NCBI RefSeq assembly: GCF_017876515.1
Contig: NZ_JAGIOC010000001.1
Span: forward strand, 124,001 to 188,000
DNA length: 64,000 bases
Direction: 5' to 3'
Source of the DNA: Brachybacterium fresconis
GTDB taxonomy: Bacteria > Actinomycetota > Actinomycetes > Actinomycetales > Dermabacteraceae
Of the stretch, positions 56,724-64,000 are shown in pieces. The notes beneath the pieces are model-generated. The model saw only the letters and a list, made by a program, of their open reading frames with translations. It made no database searches and had not been told where the DNA came from. Both the position numbers and the translations under genes were made by a program. Each line of letters begins with the position of its first letter. The stretch's first letter is position 1.

Positions 56724-58826
56724 ATGCGTCCTGTCACCGATCTGGTCCGTGCCGAGCATCCCTTCGAAGTCGTCTCCGAGTACAACCCCTCGGGCGACCA
56801 GCCGCGCGCGATCGCCGACCTCACCCGCCGCATCAACGATGGGGAGCAGGACGTCGTGCTGCTGGGTGCGACGGGCACCGGCAAGTCCGCCACGACGGCG
56901 TGGCTGATCGAGCAGGTCCAGCGCCCCACTCTGGTGATGGCCCACAACAAGACCCTCGCCGCGCAGCTGGCCAGCGAGTTCCGGGAGCTGCTGCCGCACA
57001 ACGCGGTGGAGTACTTCGTCTCCTACTACGACTACTACCAGCCGGAGGCGTACGTCCCGCAGTCGGACACGTACATCGAGAAGGACTCCTCGGTCAACGC
57101 CGAGGTGGAACGCCTGCGGCACAGCGCGACCAACTCCCTGCTGACCCGCCGCGACGTGGTGGTGGTCTCCTCGGTCTCCTGCATCTACGGCCTGGGCACC
57201 CCGCAGGAGTACGTCGACCGCATGGCGCAGCTGTCCCGCGGCCAGCAGCTGGACCGCGACGAGCTGCTGACCCGCTTCGTGGACATGCAGTACGACCGCA
57301 ACGATGTCGCCTTCGAGCGCGGCACCTTCCGGGTGCGCGGCGACACCGTCGAGATCATCCCGATGTACGAGGAGCTCGCCATCCGCGTCGAGTTCTTCGG
57401 CGACGAGATCGATGCGCTGTACACGCTGCACCCGATGACGGGGGAGGTGATCCGCGAGGAGGACCACATCCACATCTTCCCCGCTTCCCACTACGTCGCC
57501 GGCCCCGAGCGGCTGACCCGTGCGATCGGGACGATCGAGGTCGAGCTCGGCGAGCGCCTCGAGGAGCTCGAGAGCCAGAACAAGCTGCTCGAGGCGCAGC
57601 GGCTGCGCATGCGCACCACCCATGATCTGGAGATGCTGCGGCAGATGGGCTCGACCAACGGCGTCGAGAACTACTCCCGTCACCTCGACGGGCGCGATCC
57701 CGGCACGGCGCCGAACACCCTCATGGACTACTTCCCCGAAGACTTCCTGCTGGTCATCGACGAATCTCATGTGACCGTCCCGCAGATCGGTGCCATGTTC
57801 GAGGGGGACCGCTCCCGCAAGCGCACCCTGGTCGACTTCGGCTTCCGCCTGCCCAGCGCGCTGGACAACCGCCCGCTGACCTTCGCCGAGTTCACCGAGC
57901 GCACCGGGCAGACCGTCTACCTCTCCGCGACGCCCGCCGACTACGAGCTGGGCAGGTCCGACGGGTACGTCGAGCAGATCATCCGCCCCACCGGCCTGGT
58001 GGATCCCGAGGTGATCGTCAAGCCCGTCAAGGGCCAGATCGACGATCTGCGCGAGGAGATCGACAAGCGGGTCCAGCGCGACGAGCGCGTGCTGGTGACC
58101 ACGCTGACCAAGCGGATGGCGGAGGATCTGACGGATTTCCTGCTGGAGAACGGGGTGCGCGTGCAGTACCTGCACTCCGACGTCGACACCCTGCGCCGCA
58201 TCGAGCTGCTGCGCTCGCTGCGCCAGGGCGAGTTCGACGTGCTGGTGGGCATCAACCTGCTGCGTGAGGGCTTGGACCTGCCCGAGGTCTCGCTGGTGGC
58301 GATCCTCGATGCCGACAAGGAGGGGTTCCTGCGCTCGCGCACCTCGCTGATCCAGACCATCGGCCGTGCGGCCCGCAACGTCTCCGGGCAGGTCCACATG
58401 TACGCGGACACCGTCACCGACTCGATGCAGTCCGCGATCGACGAGACCAACCGGCGCCGCGAGAAGCAGATCGCGTTCAACACCGAGAACGGCATCGACC
58501 CGACTCCGCTGCGCAAGCGGATCGCGGACGTGACCGACATGCTCGCCCGCGAGGACATCGACACCGACACGCTGATGGCGACCGACTACCGCTCCGGGAA
58601 GGAACGAGTCTCCCGGGACAAGGCGCGCGCCAACGCCGTGGACGCCGTCAGCGGCCGCACGGTCGACCTCGGGGACGATCCGGTCGGTTCCCTGACCGGC
58701 ATGATCGACGAGATGACCGGCCAGATGCACCAGGCCGCCGAGACCCTCCAGTTCGAGCAGGCGGCCCGTCTGCGGGACGAGGTCCAGGAGCTGAAGAAGG
58801 AGCTGCGCGCGATCCAGCGGTCCTGA
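56724..58826 (+). CDS. uvrB: Excinuclease ABC subunit B
   Basis: 700 residues. Damage-verifying helicase of nucleotide excision repair. Walker [14 protein letters not shown] (about 47-59), beta-hairpin region [12 protein letters not shown], Walker B-type [13 protein letters not shown] (about 345), motif [16 protein letters not shown] and [12 protein letters not shown], and a C-terminal UVR domain ([25 protein letters not shown]) for UvrC/UvrA contact. Confidence 0.98.
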   Translation: MRPVTDLVRAEHPFEVVSEYNPSGDQPRAIADLTRRINDGEQDVVLLGATGTGKSATTAWLIEQVQRPTLVMAHNKTLAAQLASEFRELLPHNAVEYFVSYYDYYQPEAYVPQSDTYIEKDSSVNAEVERLRHSATNSLLTRRDVVVVSSVSCIYGLGTPQEYVDRMAQLSRGQQLDRDELLTRFVDMQYDRNDVAFERGTFRVRGDTVEIIPMYEELAIRVEFFGDEIDALYTLHPMTGEVIREEDHIHIFPASHYVAGPERLTRAIGTIEVELGERLEELESQNKLLEAQRLRMRTTHDLEMLRQMGSTNGVENYSRHLDGRDPGTAPNTLMDYFPEDFLLVIDESHVTVPQIGAMFEGDRSRKRTLVDFGFRLPSALDNRPLTFAEFTERTGQTVYLSATPADYELGRSDGYVEQIIRPTGLVDPEVIVKPVKGQIDDLREEIDKRVQRDERVLVTTLTKRMAEDLTDFLLENGVRVQYLHSDVDTLRRIELLRSLRQGEFDVLVGINLLREGLDLPEVSLVAILDADKEGFLRSRTSLIQTIGRAARNVSGQVHMYADTVTDSMQSAIDETNRRREKQIAFNTENGIDPTPLRKRIADVTDMLAREDIDTDTLMATDYRSGKERVSRDKARANAVDAVSGRTVDLGDDPVGSLTGMIDEMTGQMHQAAETLQFEQAARLRDEVQELKKELRAIQRS

Positions 58827-58837
58827 GCGGGCCGCGC

Positions 58838-58860
58838 GGGGACCGTCCAGGACGCTCCCC
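58838..58860 (+). terminator. Hairpin after uvrB
   Basis: GGGGACCGTCC against GGACGCTCCCC: a stem of about 10 bp with one mismatch, 12 bases after the uvrB stop. Weak loop geometry, no U-tract. Confidence 0.45.
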
Positions 58861-59028
58861 GTGGAGATCGGTGAACTCGGGCGCAGCGGGGCGGTGGGGG
58901 TTCACTCCGAGGTCGCCGAGGAGCACGACCTGGTCGTGGTCGACACACGCCCCGCGCCCGAGCGGGATTCCGCTCGCTCGAGGCCTTTCACGCGAGCAGA
59001 GGCCTGTCAGCCGACCACCAGGTCCTGA
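58861..59028 (+). pseudogene. Possible 55-codon coding remnant
   Basis: Open frame from GTG at 58861 with strong G/C third positions, reading EVAEEHDLVVVDTRPAPE in its middle. It has no ribosome site, lies against the uvrB hairpin, and its end overlaps the DinB gene on the other strand. No family recognised. It may be a worn gene fragment or chance. Confidence 0.2.
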
Positions 59029-59510
59029 TGGCCGTCCATCGCTTCCCGAGCCATGTCGAGATGCCCTGCATGGACCGCGGTCTCGTCGATCACCCGCAGC
59101 AGGATCTCCCATCCCGTCAGGAGTCGAGGCGCGTCGAACACCTCGACGGGCGGCCACCACAGGGGCGGTGCGTTCAGATCGGCCCGGGCGAGGGCCGCGT
59201 CACCGAGGGCTGTCTCACGTCGGTACGCCTCGCGGAGCGCGGGTCCGGGCAACGGCGGCGCGCGCCAGCCGTCCCGGAGCTGATCGATCGCGGTGCCGTC
59301 GCCGCCCAGCACTGCGCGGAGCCAGAAGCTCTCGACGTCATGGATCAGGTGGCTGAGCATCGAGCGCGGCGTCCAGCCGGACGGAGCTGCGACATGATCG
59401 AGCTCCGACTCACCCAGCCCGTCGATCGTGCGCAGCACATGGTCTCGATGCCGTACGAGGTCGCGCAGCGCGAGGGAGCGGGCGACCGATTCCTGTGCGG
59501 AGTCCGTCAT
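59007..59510 (-). CDS. DinB-family protein (DUF664-like)
   Basis: 167 residues. Four-helix DinB fold, a metal-binding family that includes mycothiol- and bacillithiol-dependent transferases. The likely metal histidines are in MLSHLIHDVESFWLR (His near 54 and 57) and the C-terminal DETAVHAGHLDMAREAMDG (His near 146 and 149). The substrate is unknown. Start at 59510 overlaps the stop of the upstream glycosylase gene (ATGA), so the two are co-expressed. Confidence 0.88.
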   Translation of the reverse strand: MTDSAQESVARSLALRDLVRHRDHVLRTIDGLGESELDHVAAPSGWTPRSMLSHLIHDVESFWLRAVLGGDGTAIDQLRDGWRAPPLPGPALREAYRRETALGDAALARADLNAPPLWWPPVEVFDAPRLLTGWEILLRVIDETAVHAGHLDMAREAMDGHQDLVVG

Positions 59511-60004
59511 GCTGGTCCTATCTCAGGGGCGGCAGGGCCGGGGGAGCGGGGACGGCCCCCGGGAGACGCGCGCTCCCAGGAGGCGACGGCCCCGGGCACA
59601 ACGGTGAACAGCGGATGGGGCTCGGGCGCCGCGAGGCGCCGCACTCGCTGCCAGCGTACCGGGTCGCGCTGCTCGAGCTTCGCCAGCAGATGCTCCCATT
59701 CACAGGCGAGCTGACCGTCAGGGACGGGGATCCGCGCCGGGCGCGCCCCGCCGTTCGGCGCCTCGTCGATCCGGGTGCGATCGAAGCGGTATCCCCGCGC
59801 CGTGGCCTCCTCGGCCAGGACGTCGAGATAGGCACCGAGGGCTGCGAGCGGATCGACCTGCGCCCGGAACCGCTCGAGCTGCGGGTGGGAACGGTAGCCG
59901 CGCGTGCGGCCGGCGAGCACCGCCTGGGCCAGCAGTGATTCGCGCCAGCAGCCCGTGAGGCCCTGGCGCTCGAGGTGTCGGGGGTGCAGTGACCAGAGGC
60001 GCAT
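59507..60004 (-). CDS. Pyrimidine dimer DNA glycosylase / endonuclease V-like protein
   Basis: 165 residues. Resembles the Pyr_excise family related to phage T4 endonuclease V, which cuts UV-damaged DNA at pyrimidine dimers. Typical of the actinobacterial branch are MRLWSLHPRHLERQGL, LLAQAVLAGRTRGYRSHPQLERF and QLACEWEHLLAKLEQR. The last 35 residues are a Pro/Gly-rich tail. ATG at 60004 with AGGAGG 7 bases upstream. The catalytic N-terminal Thr of T4 EndoV is not present (residue 2 is Arg), so activity is not assured. Confidence 0.82.
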   Translation of the reverse strand: MRLWSLHPRHLERQGLTGCWRESLLAQAVLAGRTRGYRSHPQLERFRAQVDPLAALGAYLDVLAEEATARGYRFDRTRIDEAPNGGARPARIPVPDGQLACEWEHLLAKLEQRDPVRWQRVRRLAAPEPHPLFTVVPGAVASWERASPGGRPRSPGPAAPEIGPA

Positions 60005-60171
60005 CTGCCCATCCTCCTGCACCTCGTGGATCCGGGCCAGCGGACTGCGGCCCGCACCGTGTCCGGCCCGGTGCACGGGCCATGTCCTTCCGCGCGGGAT
60101 GCCGATGGGGGGACTATCCGCCACCCATGAGGTCCCCACCGGACGTCGCCGGGGATGCGATCTTCGGTCGG

Positions 60172-60200
60172 GTGACGTGCTGAGGCCGCTTCGATACGGT
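60172..60200 (+). promoter_or_regulatory. Candidate promoter for the small membrane protein
   Basis: GTGACG (60172-60177), 17 bases, then TACGGT (60195-60200), 70 bases before the ATG at 60270. Four of six bases match the -35 consensus. The spacer 60005-60269 holds no gene that I can support. Confidence 0.4.
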
Positions 60201-60269
60201 GAAGTCCGCACCGAGGCGGTCGCCGAGAGCGTCCACCTCTGACACCGACACTCAGGAGCGACCTGACCG

Positions 60270-60770
60270 ATGCCTGCAGCACGACGCGACCAGATCCTTC
60301 CCCTCGCCGTCGGGGGAGCGGCCGCGGCCGCTCTCGGCATGGTCCCGCTGCATCGGCTGCCGCGCCCGGTGCAGGTCGCCTATGTCCTCGTCCCGGCGGT
60401 GCTCACCGCCACGATCACCTACGCTGCCGAGGGGGCGCGGAGCCCCCGGCAGGTGGACGGGACAGCGACGACGCCCCTGGCCCAGGCTCCAGCCCGAACC
60501 CCGGCTTCCGCGTCGGCCGCGGAGGATGCGCAGCCCACCGACGGCGAGAGCAGCAGGTCGCAGCCGTGGTTCGCCCGATTCGGCCTGTCCGTCGGGCTCG
60601 GCGCCGTCGTCGCCGGAGGGGGTGTCGCCGCGATCCGGATCGACCATCGGGTGGAGAACGCTCTGCGATCCCGCGGTGTGCCGTCGCCACGCCTGGTCAT
60701 CGGACTCGCGACCGGGGTTCTCACCGTCGCCTCGGTGGCGATCGATGATTCCGGGGACTCCGAGGGGTGA
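60270..60770 (+). CDS. Hypothetical membrane protein
   Basis: 166 residues, not recognised. Hydrophobic helices at about 9-26, 34-51 and 106-124, with a weaker one at 142-157. A hydrophilic, Ala/Pro/Ser-rich loop of about 50 residues (53-100) connects the halves. Positive residues at the N-terminus (ARRDQ) suggest the start lies in the cytosol. ATG at 60270 with CAGGAG upstream. Convergent with the HNH gene. Confidence 0.78.
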   Translation: MPAARRDQILPLAVGGAAAAALGMVPLHRLPRPVQVAYVLVPAVLTATITYAAEGARSPRQVDGTATTPLAQAPARTPASASAAEDAQPTDGESSRSQPWFARFGLSVGLGAVVAGGGVAAIRIDHRVENALRSRGVPSPRLVIGLATGVLTVASVAIDDSGDSEG

Positions 60771-60823
60771 CCGGCGCCCGGTCGGATGCGATGGAGCCCT
60801 CATGGACATTCGGCCCTCAGGGA

Positions 60824-62401
60824 TCACGCGGCAGATTCCAGCACGCTGCTGCAGAGAGCATCGACGCAGTCTGCGAGCCGGAAGCGTGCGCCGCCCGTCG
60901 TCGCAGCGATGCGCTCGGGATCGGTGTCCTGCCCCGCGCTGGAGACGGTGGGGGCGTCGGGCCGCACGCGCACGGACTCGTGCAGGGCGGGCCAGCGAGC
61001 CTGGACGGAGTGGGCCGCACGGTCCAGCACCTGGAAGCGCGGCGCGAGCGGGGTCGCGCGAGCTGTGTCGGGGACGAGGCGGAGTCCGCCTTCGTGAACC
61101 ATCACATGGTGGCGTCGGCACAGCAGGGCCAGGCCCTCGATGTCGGTTGCTCCGCCCTCTGACCAGGGCGTGGTGTGGTGGGCGTCGAGGTGACGGCTCT
61201 GATGGCAGCCGGGGAAGCTGCAGACACCGTCGCGCAGGCGCAGGGCGCGCCGCTGGGCTCGGGATGCGAGACGTCGGGACCTGCCCAGGTGCAGCACCTC
61301 GCCCCCGGCATCGGTGATCATCAGCGCGACCTTTCCGGTGCAGGCCAACCGCTCCGCCGTGCGGGGCTCCAGAGGCCCCTGTCCGACGACGCCGCAGCGC
61401 GGGGGCGTTCCTGCGGGAACGTCGGCGGCGGCGCCGGTCCCGGGTGTCGGGACCGGTGCGAGGTCGGGGCCGACGGCGGCCGACGCAAGGGAGGGCTCAG
61501 ACGTTCCCGCGGGAACGTCTGGAGCGAGGGCGTGCTCGGGCGTTCCCGCGGGAACGTGGTCGGTGAGCGTGTCGGCGCTGACCTCGACGATGACCAGATG
61601 GCGGTCCTCCCCGGAACGGTCGTCCGGTTCGGCGTCGAGAAAGGTGCGGGCGATGTCGTGCAGGGCATCCGCTTTGCGCTGTTCCAGGGTCGGGGTGGCG
61701 CTGATCTCCGCCGCCTTCGCCGCGAGGTCATCGGGGCTCGGCTCCGCGGCACCGCTGCTCGACAGATCCTCGGCGTCGGATTCTGCCATCGAGGGGTCGT
61801 GACCGTCGCGGTCCAGGGCCAGGTCCAGAGCGGTGACCACCTCGGCGCCCATCTCGGCCGGCAGCACTGCCCGGATCTCGACCATGCCGTCCCCGCGGGT
61901 CTGCCAGCGGGCCTCGCGGATCGCGTCCTGTTCGAGGCGGCTGCCGTCGACGGCGCGGAAGGAGGAGATGGCCCGGGCGAGTTGGGAGGCGGTCATCGCC
62001 CGGGCCATCTCCACCAGCATGGTCTCGTCGACGCGCCCGACGACGCGGGTGATCTCTCGGACCTTGGAGTAGGACAGCCGACCGGCCCGGAACTCCTCGA
62101 CGGTCAGCGGCATCTCCGGCAGGGCCCGGGACACCCGCACGTGCTCGCGAGAGGTGCCCGGGGTCATCGAGCACGCCCAGGCGAGCCAGTGGGCCGTGGA
62201 CTTCAGGCCCACGAAGCACCTCGTCCCATCGCGAGCGTCGAAGTCGGCGACCATCAGCAGCAGTTCGCAGGTGGCTTCGGCGATCAGAGCCGCCTGCTGC
62301 TGGATCTGCTGCCCCAGTTCCTCGGCCTCCGGCCGGGCGAGACGGTGGGGACGGGGTGAATCCGACTGATCGGGTCTCGGGGGCAGCGGGGTGAGGGTCA
62401 T
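60824..62401 (-). CDS. HNH endonuclease with DUF222 domain
   Basis: 525 residues. N-terminal DUF222 region (about 20-230) and a C-terminal HNH nuclease motif (about 385-440): [18 protein letters not shown] with two Cys, then [15 protein letters not shown]. This pairing is common and often multi-copy in actinobacteria; its job is unknown, with links to mobile elements proposed. Between the domains a linker (about 275-335) repeats VPAGT three times, each encoded by a perfect or near-perfect palindrome. ATG at 62401 with TTGGAGAC upstream. An in-frame TTG four codons earlier is part of that ribosome site. Confidence 0.92.
   Translation of the reverse strand: MTLTPLPPRPDQSDSPRPHRLARPEAEELGQQIQQQAALIAEATCELLLMVADFDARDGTRCFVGLKSTAHWLAWACSMTPGTSREHVRVSRALPEMPLTVEEFRAGRLSYSKVREITRVVGRVDETMLVEMARAMTASQLARAISSFRAVDGSRLEQDAIREARWQTRGDGMVEIRAVLPAEMGAEVVTALDLALDRDGHDPSMAESDAEDLSSSGAAEPSPDDLAAKAAEISATPTLEQRKADALHDIARTFLDAEPDDRSGEDRHLVIVEVSADTLTDHVPAGTPEHALAPDVPAGTSEPSLASAAVGPDLAPVPTPGTGAAADVPAGTPPRCGVVGQGPLEPRTAERLACTGKVALMITDAGGEVLHLGRSRRLASRAQRRALRLRDGVCSFPGCHQSRHLDAHHTTPWSEGGATDIEGLALLCRRHHVMVHEGGLRLVPDTARATPLAPRFQVLDRAAHSVQARWPALHESVRVRPDAPTVSSAGQDTDPERIAATTGGARFRLADCVDALCSSVLESAA
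61407..61555. repeat. Three 14-bp palindromes inside the HNH gene
   Basis: GTTCCTGCGGGAAC (61407-61420), GTTCCCGCGGGAAC (61503-61516) and GTTCCCGCGGGAAC (61542-61555). The last two are perfect palindromes and all are flanked by CG...GT. Each encodes VPAG on the gene's strand. Confidence 0.9.
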
Positions 62402-62518
62402 GACGGTCTCCAACCGGCGGGGGTTCTGGACTGCAGTCCCAGTGCACCAGAGGGCACCGACATCCGAGACAGGAGACCGAGCGCTGTGGACCGACGCGGG
62501 GTGGGGAGGATGGTGTCT

Positions 62519-62615
62519 GGGAGCTGGGAGCTGGGAGCTGGGAGCTGGGAGCTGGGAGCTGGGAGCTGGGAGCTGGGAGCTGGGAGCTGGGAGCTGGGAG
62601 CTGGGAGCTGGGAGC
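62519..62615. repeat. 13-copy tandem repeat of GGGAGCT (7-bp VNTR)
   Basis: Thirteen perfect copies of GGGAGCT (62519-62609) plus a partial GGGAGC. It fills much of the 228-base gap between the DNA polymerase stop (62630) and the HNH start (62401), both on the minus strand. The absence of any sequence drift between copies suggests recent or ongoing slippage. The unit is not a multiple of 3 and is not within a supported gene. Confidence 0.97.
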
Positions 62616-62629
62616 CGGCCCCGATGGGC

Positions 62630-64000
62630 TCACTTCGCCGGCGAGCGCTCCGTGATCGTCAGGTCCAGCGGGAAATCGACGACGCTGCCGGGGAACAGCA
62701 GACGTCCGGCCGCTTCGGCGGAAGTCAGGATCGCCGAGGCGGCGGCGTCGGCCTGCGCGGCCGGGGCATGAACGATCACCTCGTCGTGCAGGAAGAAGAC
62801 GAGGTGGGCCCGTCGGGCGAACACCGGGCCCGAGGGCGTCGCCTGCTCCGCCTCCGGGACCGGATCGAAACCGGCCAGGGACAGCCGCAGCGCCGCGAGC
62901 CAGGACAGCGCCCATTCCGCGGCCGTGCCCTGGACGACGAAGTTGCGGGTGAACCGGCCCCGGTCGCGGGCCGCACGCCGTGCGCGCTCCTGCTCTCCCG
63001 AGGCGGCATCGGGGAGGTTCGCGGTGGTCTGCGCGCGGGTCCACTCGGCCTCCGGGGCGGGGGAGGAGCGGCCCAGCCAGGTCGAGACGGTCCCGCCCCG
63101 CTCCCCGGTGGCGGCGGCCTCGTCGACCAGGCGCATCGCCGCGGGGAAGTTCCGCCGCAGCCGCGGCACCACCCGGCCGCTGTCCCCCGTGGTGCCGCCG
63201 TACAGCGCGCCGAGCACTCCTACCTTGGCCTCCTGGCGGGTCTCGACCACGCCGGCGTCGACGATGCCCGCATAGAGGTCGCGATCCGCGCCCGCGGCCG
63301 CCATCGCGCTGTCGCCGGACATCGCGGCCAGCACGCGCGGTTCCAGCTGGGACACGTCGGCACTGACCAGACGCCAGCCCTCGTCGGCCCGCAGTGCGGG
63401 GCGCAGCTGGCGCGGGATCTGCAGCGCCCCGCCGCCACTGGCCGCCCAGCGGCCCGTGACCACGCCGCCGGGGACGTAGACGGGCCGGTATCGGCCGTCG
63501 TCGACCCACTCGTCCAGCCAGGTCCAGCCGTTGGCGGTCAGCAGGCGGGACATCTTCTTGTAGCGCAGCAGCGGCTCGATCGCCGGGTGGTCGTGCTCCA
63601 GCAGCTCCCACTGCGAAGTGGACTCGACGTCGATCTCCGCCCGGTGCAGGGCGCGCAGGAGCTTCGGCGGGGAGTCGATGCTCAGCGTCGGGTCACCGAG
63701 CGCGCTGCGCACCTCCGCGGCGGCCTCGACCATCCGCGCCGGCGCCTGCCCGGTGCCCGGGCGGGGGCCGAGCGCCTCGGCGAGGATGCGGTCGTGCTCG
63801 GCGACGTCCCAGGGGACCCCTGCGGCGTGGAGCTCGGCGGCCACCAGCGCCCCGGCCGATTCGGCCGCCACCAGCAGTCGCAGCCGGCCCGGATCGGCGG
63901 AGCCATCGGTCGCCGCGCGGTGCCGGGCGAACTCGGCGAGCGACTCCTCGAGGTCGTGCGGGACTCCACCGCTGCTCGCCGAGGCGTCCAGGTCGAACAG
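62630..64000 (-). CDS. Family A DNA polymerase (bifunctional 3'-5' exonuclease/DNA polymerase type), 5' end beyond the window
   Basis: 456 codons seen up to the window edge, stop at 62630. Polymerase motifs: [20 protein letters not shown], motif [17 protein letters not shown], motif [15 protein letters not shown], motif [12 protein letters not shown]. It is shorter than polA and differs from it, matching the second PolA-like enzyme found in actinobacteria. The missing N-terminus should hold the exonuclease fold. Its role is probably in repair, inferred from family only. Confidence 0.9.
   Translation of the reverse strand: MFDLDASASSGGVPHDLEESLAEFARHRAATDGSADPGRLRLLVAAESAGALVAAELHAAGVPWDVAEHDRILAEALGPRPGTGQAPARMVEAAAEVRSALGDPTLSIDSPPKLLRALHRAEIDVESTSQWELLEHDHPAIEPLLRYKKMSRLLTANGWTWLDEWVDDGRYRPVYVPGGVVTGRWAASGGGALQIPRQLRPALRADEGWRLVSADVSQLEPRVLAAMSGDSAMAAAGADRDLYAGIVDAGVVETRQEAKVGVLGALYGGTTGDSGRVVPRLRRNFPAAMRLVDEAAATGERGGTVSTWLGRSSPAPEAEWTRAQTTANLPDAASGEQERARRAARDRGRFTRNFVVQGTAAEWALSWLAALRLSLAGFDPVPEAEQATPSGPVFARRAHLVFFLHDEVIVHAPAAQADAAASAILTSAEAAGRLLFPGSVVDFPLDLTITERSPAK

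Noticed and set aside
55965..58730. N-terminal 920 codons of a minus-strand frame ending in the TRIC gene
   Set aside because: The upstream part is antisense to coaE and uvrB; only the C-terminal part from about 55,964 has a family match.
62519..62615. CRISPR-like array
   Set aside because: Units are 7 bp with no spacers; it is a simple tandem repeat and no cas gene is present.

Overview
The window is about 64 kb of very GC-rich DNA with strong third-position GC bias, dense gene packing and many 4-base ATGA/GTGA stop-start overlaps. Gene content and order (sufR-sufBD-Rieske-sufC, efp-nusB-pyr operon, mihF-gmk-rpoZ-coaBC-metK, trp-lgt-gltBD-pyk, pdtaR, polA, rpsA, coaE-uvrB, a DUF222/HNH gene) point to an actinobacterium of the order Micrococcales. 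A Dermabacteraceae/Brachybacterium-like genome is my best guess, inferred from gene order and protein style only. The window reads as ordinary core chromosome. I see no prophage, insertion sequence, integrase, CRISPR array, toxin-antitoxin pair or biosynthetic cluster, and I did not find a convincing undescribed multi-gene system. The points of interest are regulatory elements, repeats and rearranged synteny.

Layout. 1-2.2 kb (minus): the start of an ABC transporter ATPase gene and a glutathionyl-hydroquinone-reductase-like gene. 2.2-7.3 kb (plus): iron-sulfur assembly operon sufR-sufB-sufD-Rieske ferredoxin-sufC-sufT, without sufS or sufU. 7.5-8.6 kb (minus): alanine dehydrogenase, separated from sufT by a long bidirectional hairpin. 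8.9-11.3 kb (plus): an ABC-F ATPase and a SatD-like helix-turn-helix protein. 11.4-21.6 kb: efp-nusB, then the pyrimidine operon pyrR-pyrB-pyrC-(PH-like membrane protein)-carA-carB-pyrF, with a PyrR-binding-loop motif against the pyrR ribosome binding site. 21.8-28.4 kb: mihF-gmk, rpoZ, then coaBC-metK-hisI-trpE-(Trp-associated membrane protein) joined by 4-base overlaps. 28.5-33.2 kb: two small membrane proteins, trpC-trpB-trpA and lgt. 33.4-41 kb: gltB-gltD and pyk. 41-44.7 kb: an unknown membrane protein, tRNA-Leu(CAA), pdtaR with a solitary substrate-binding lipoprotein, and a thioesterase. 44.7-50.1 kb: polA, rpsA, HAD phosphatase. 50.4-58.8 kb: a secreted protein, aroC-aroK-aroB-aroD, a TRIC-family channel (minus), coaE and uvrB. 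59-64 kb: a pyrimidine-dimer glycosylase/DinB pair, a small membrane protein, a DUF222/HNH endonuclease, a 13-copy 7-bp tandem repeat, and the 3' part of a second family-A DNA polymerase that runs off the end.

How it works together. The suf genes build Fe-S clusters, and glutamate synthase (gltBD) in this window would use them. gltBD and the carA glutaminase domain handle glutamine nitrogen that feeds the pyr operon. The aro genes make chorismate, which trpE-C-B-A turns into tryptophan. The last third groups replication and repair functions: polA, uvrB, a UV-damage glycosylase and a second family-A polymerase. Several promoters seem to sit 6-8 bases before the start codon (polA, aroC, coaE, uvrB), which suggests leaderless mRNAs, as is common in actinobacteria.
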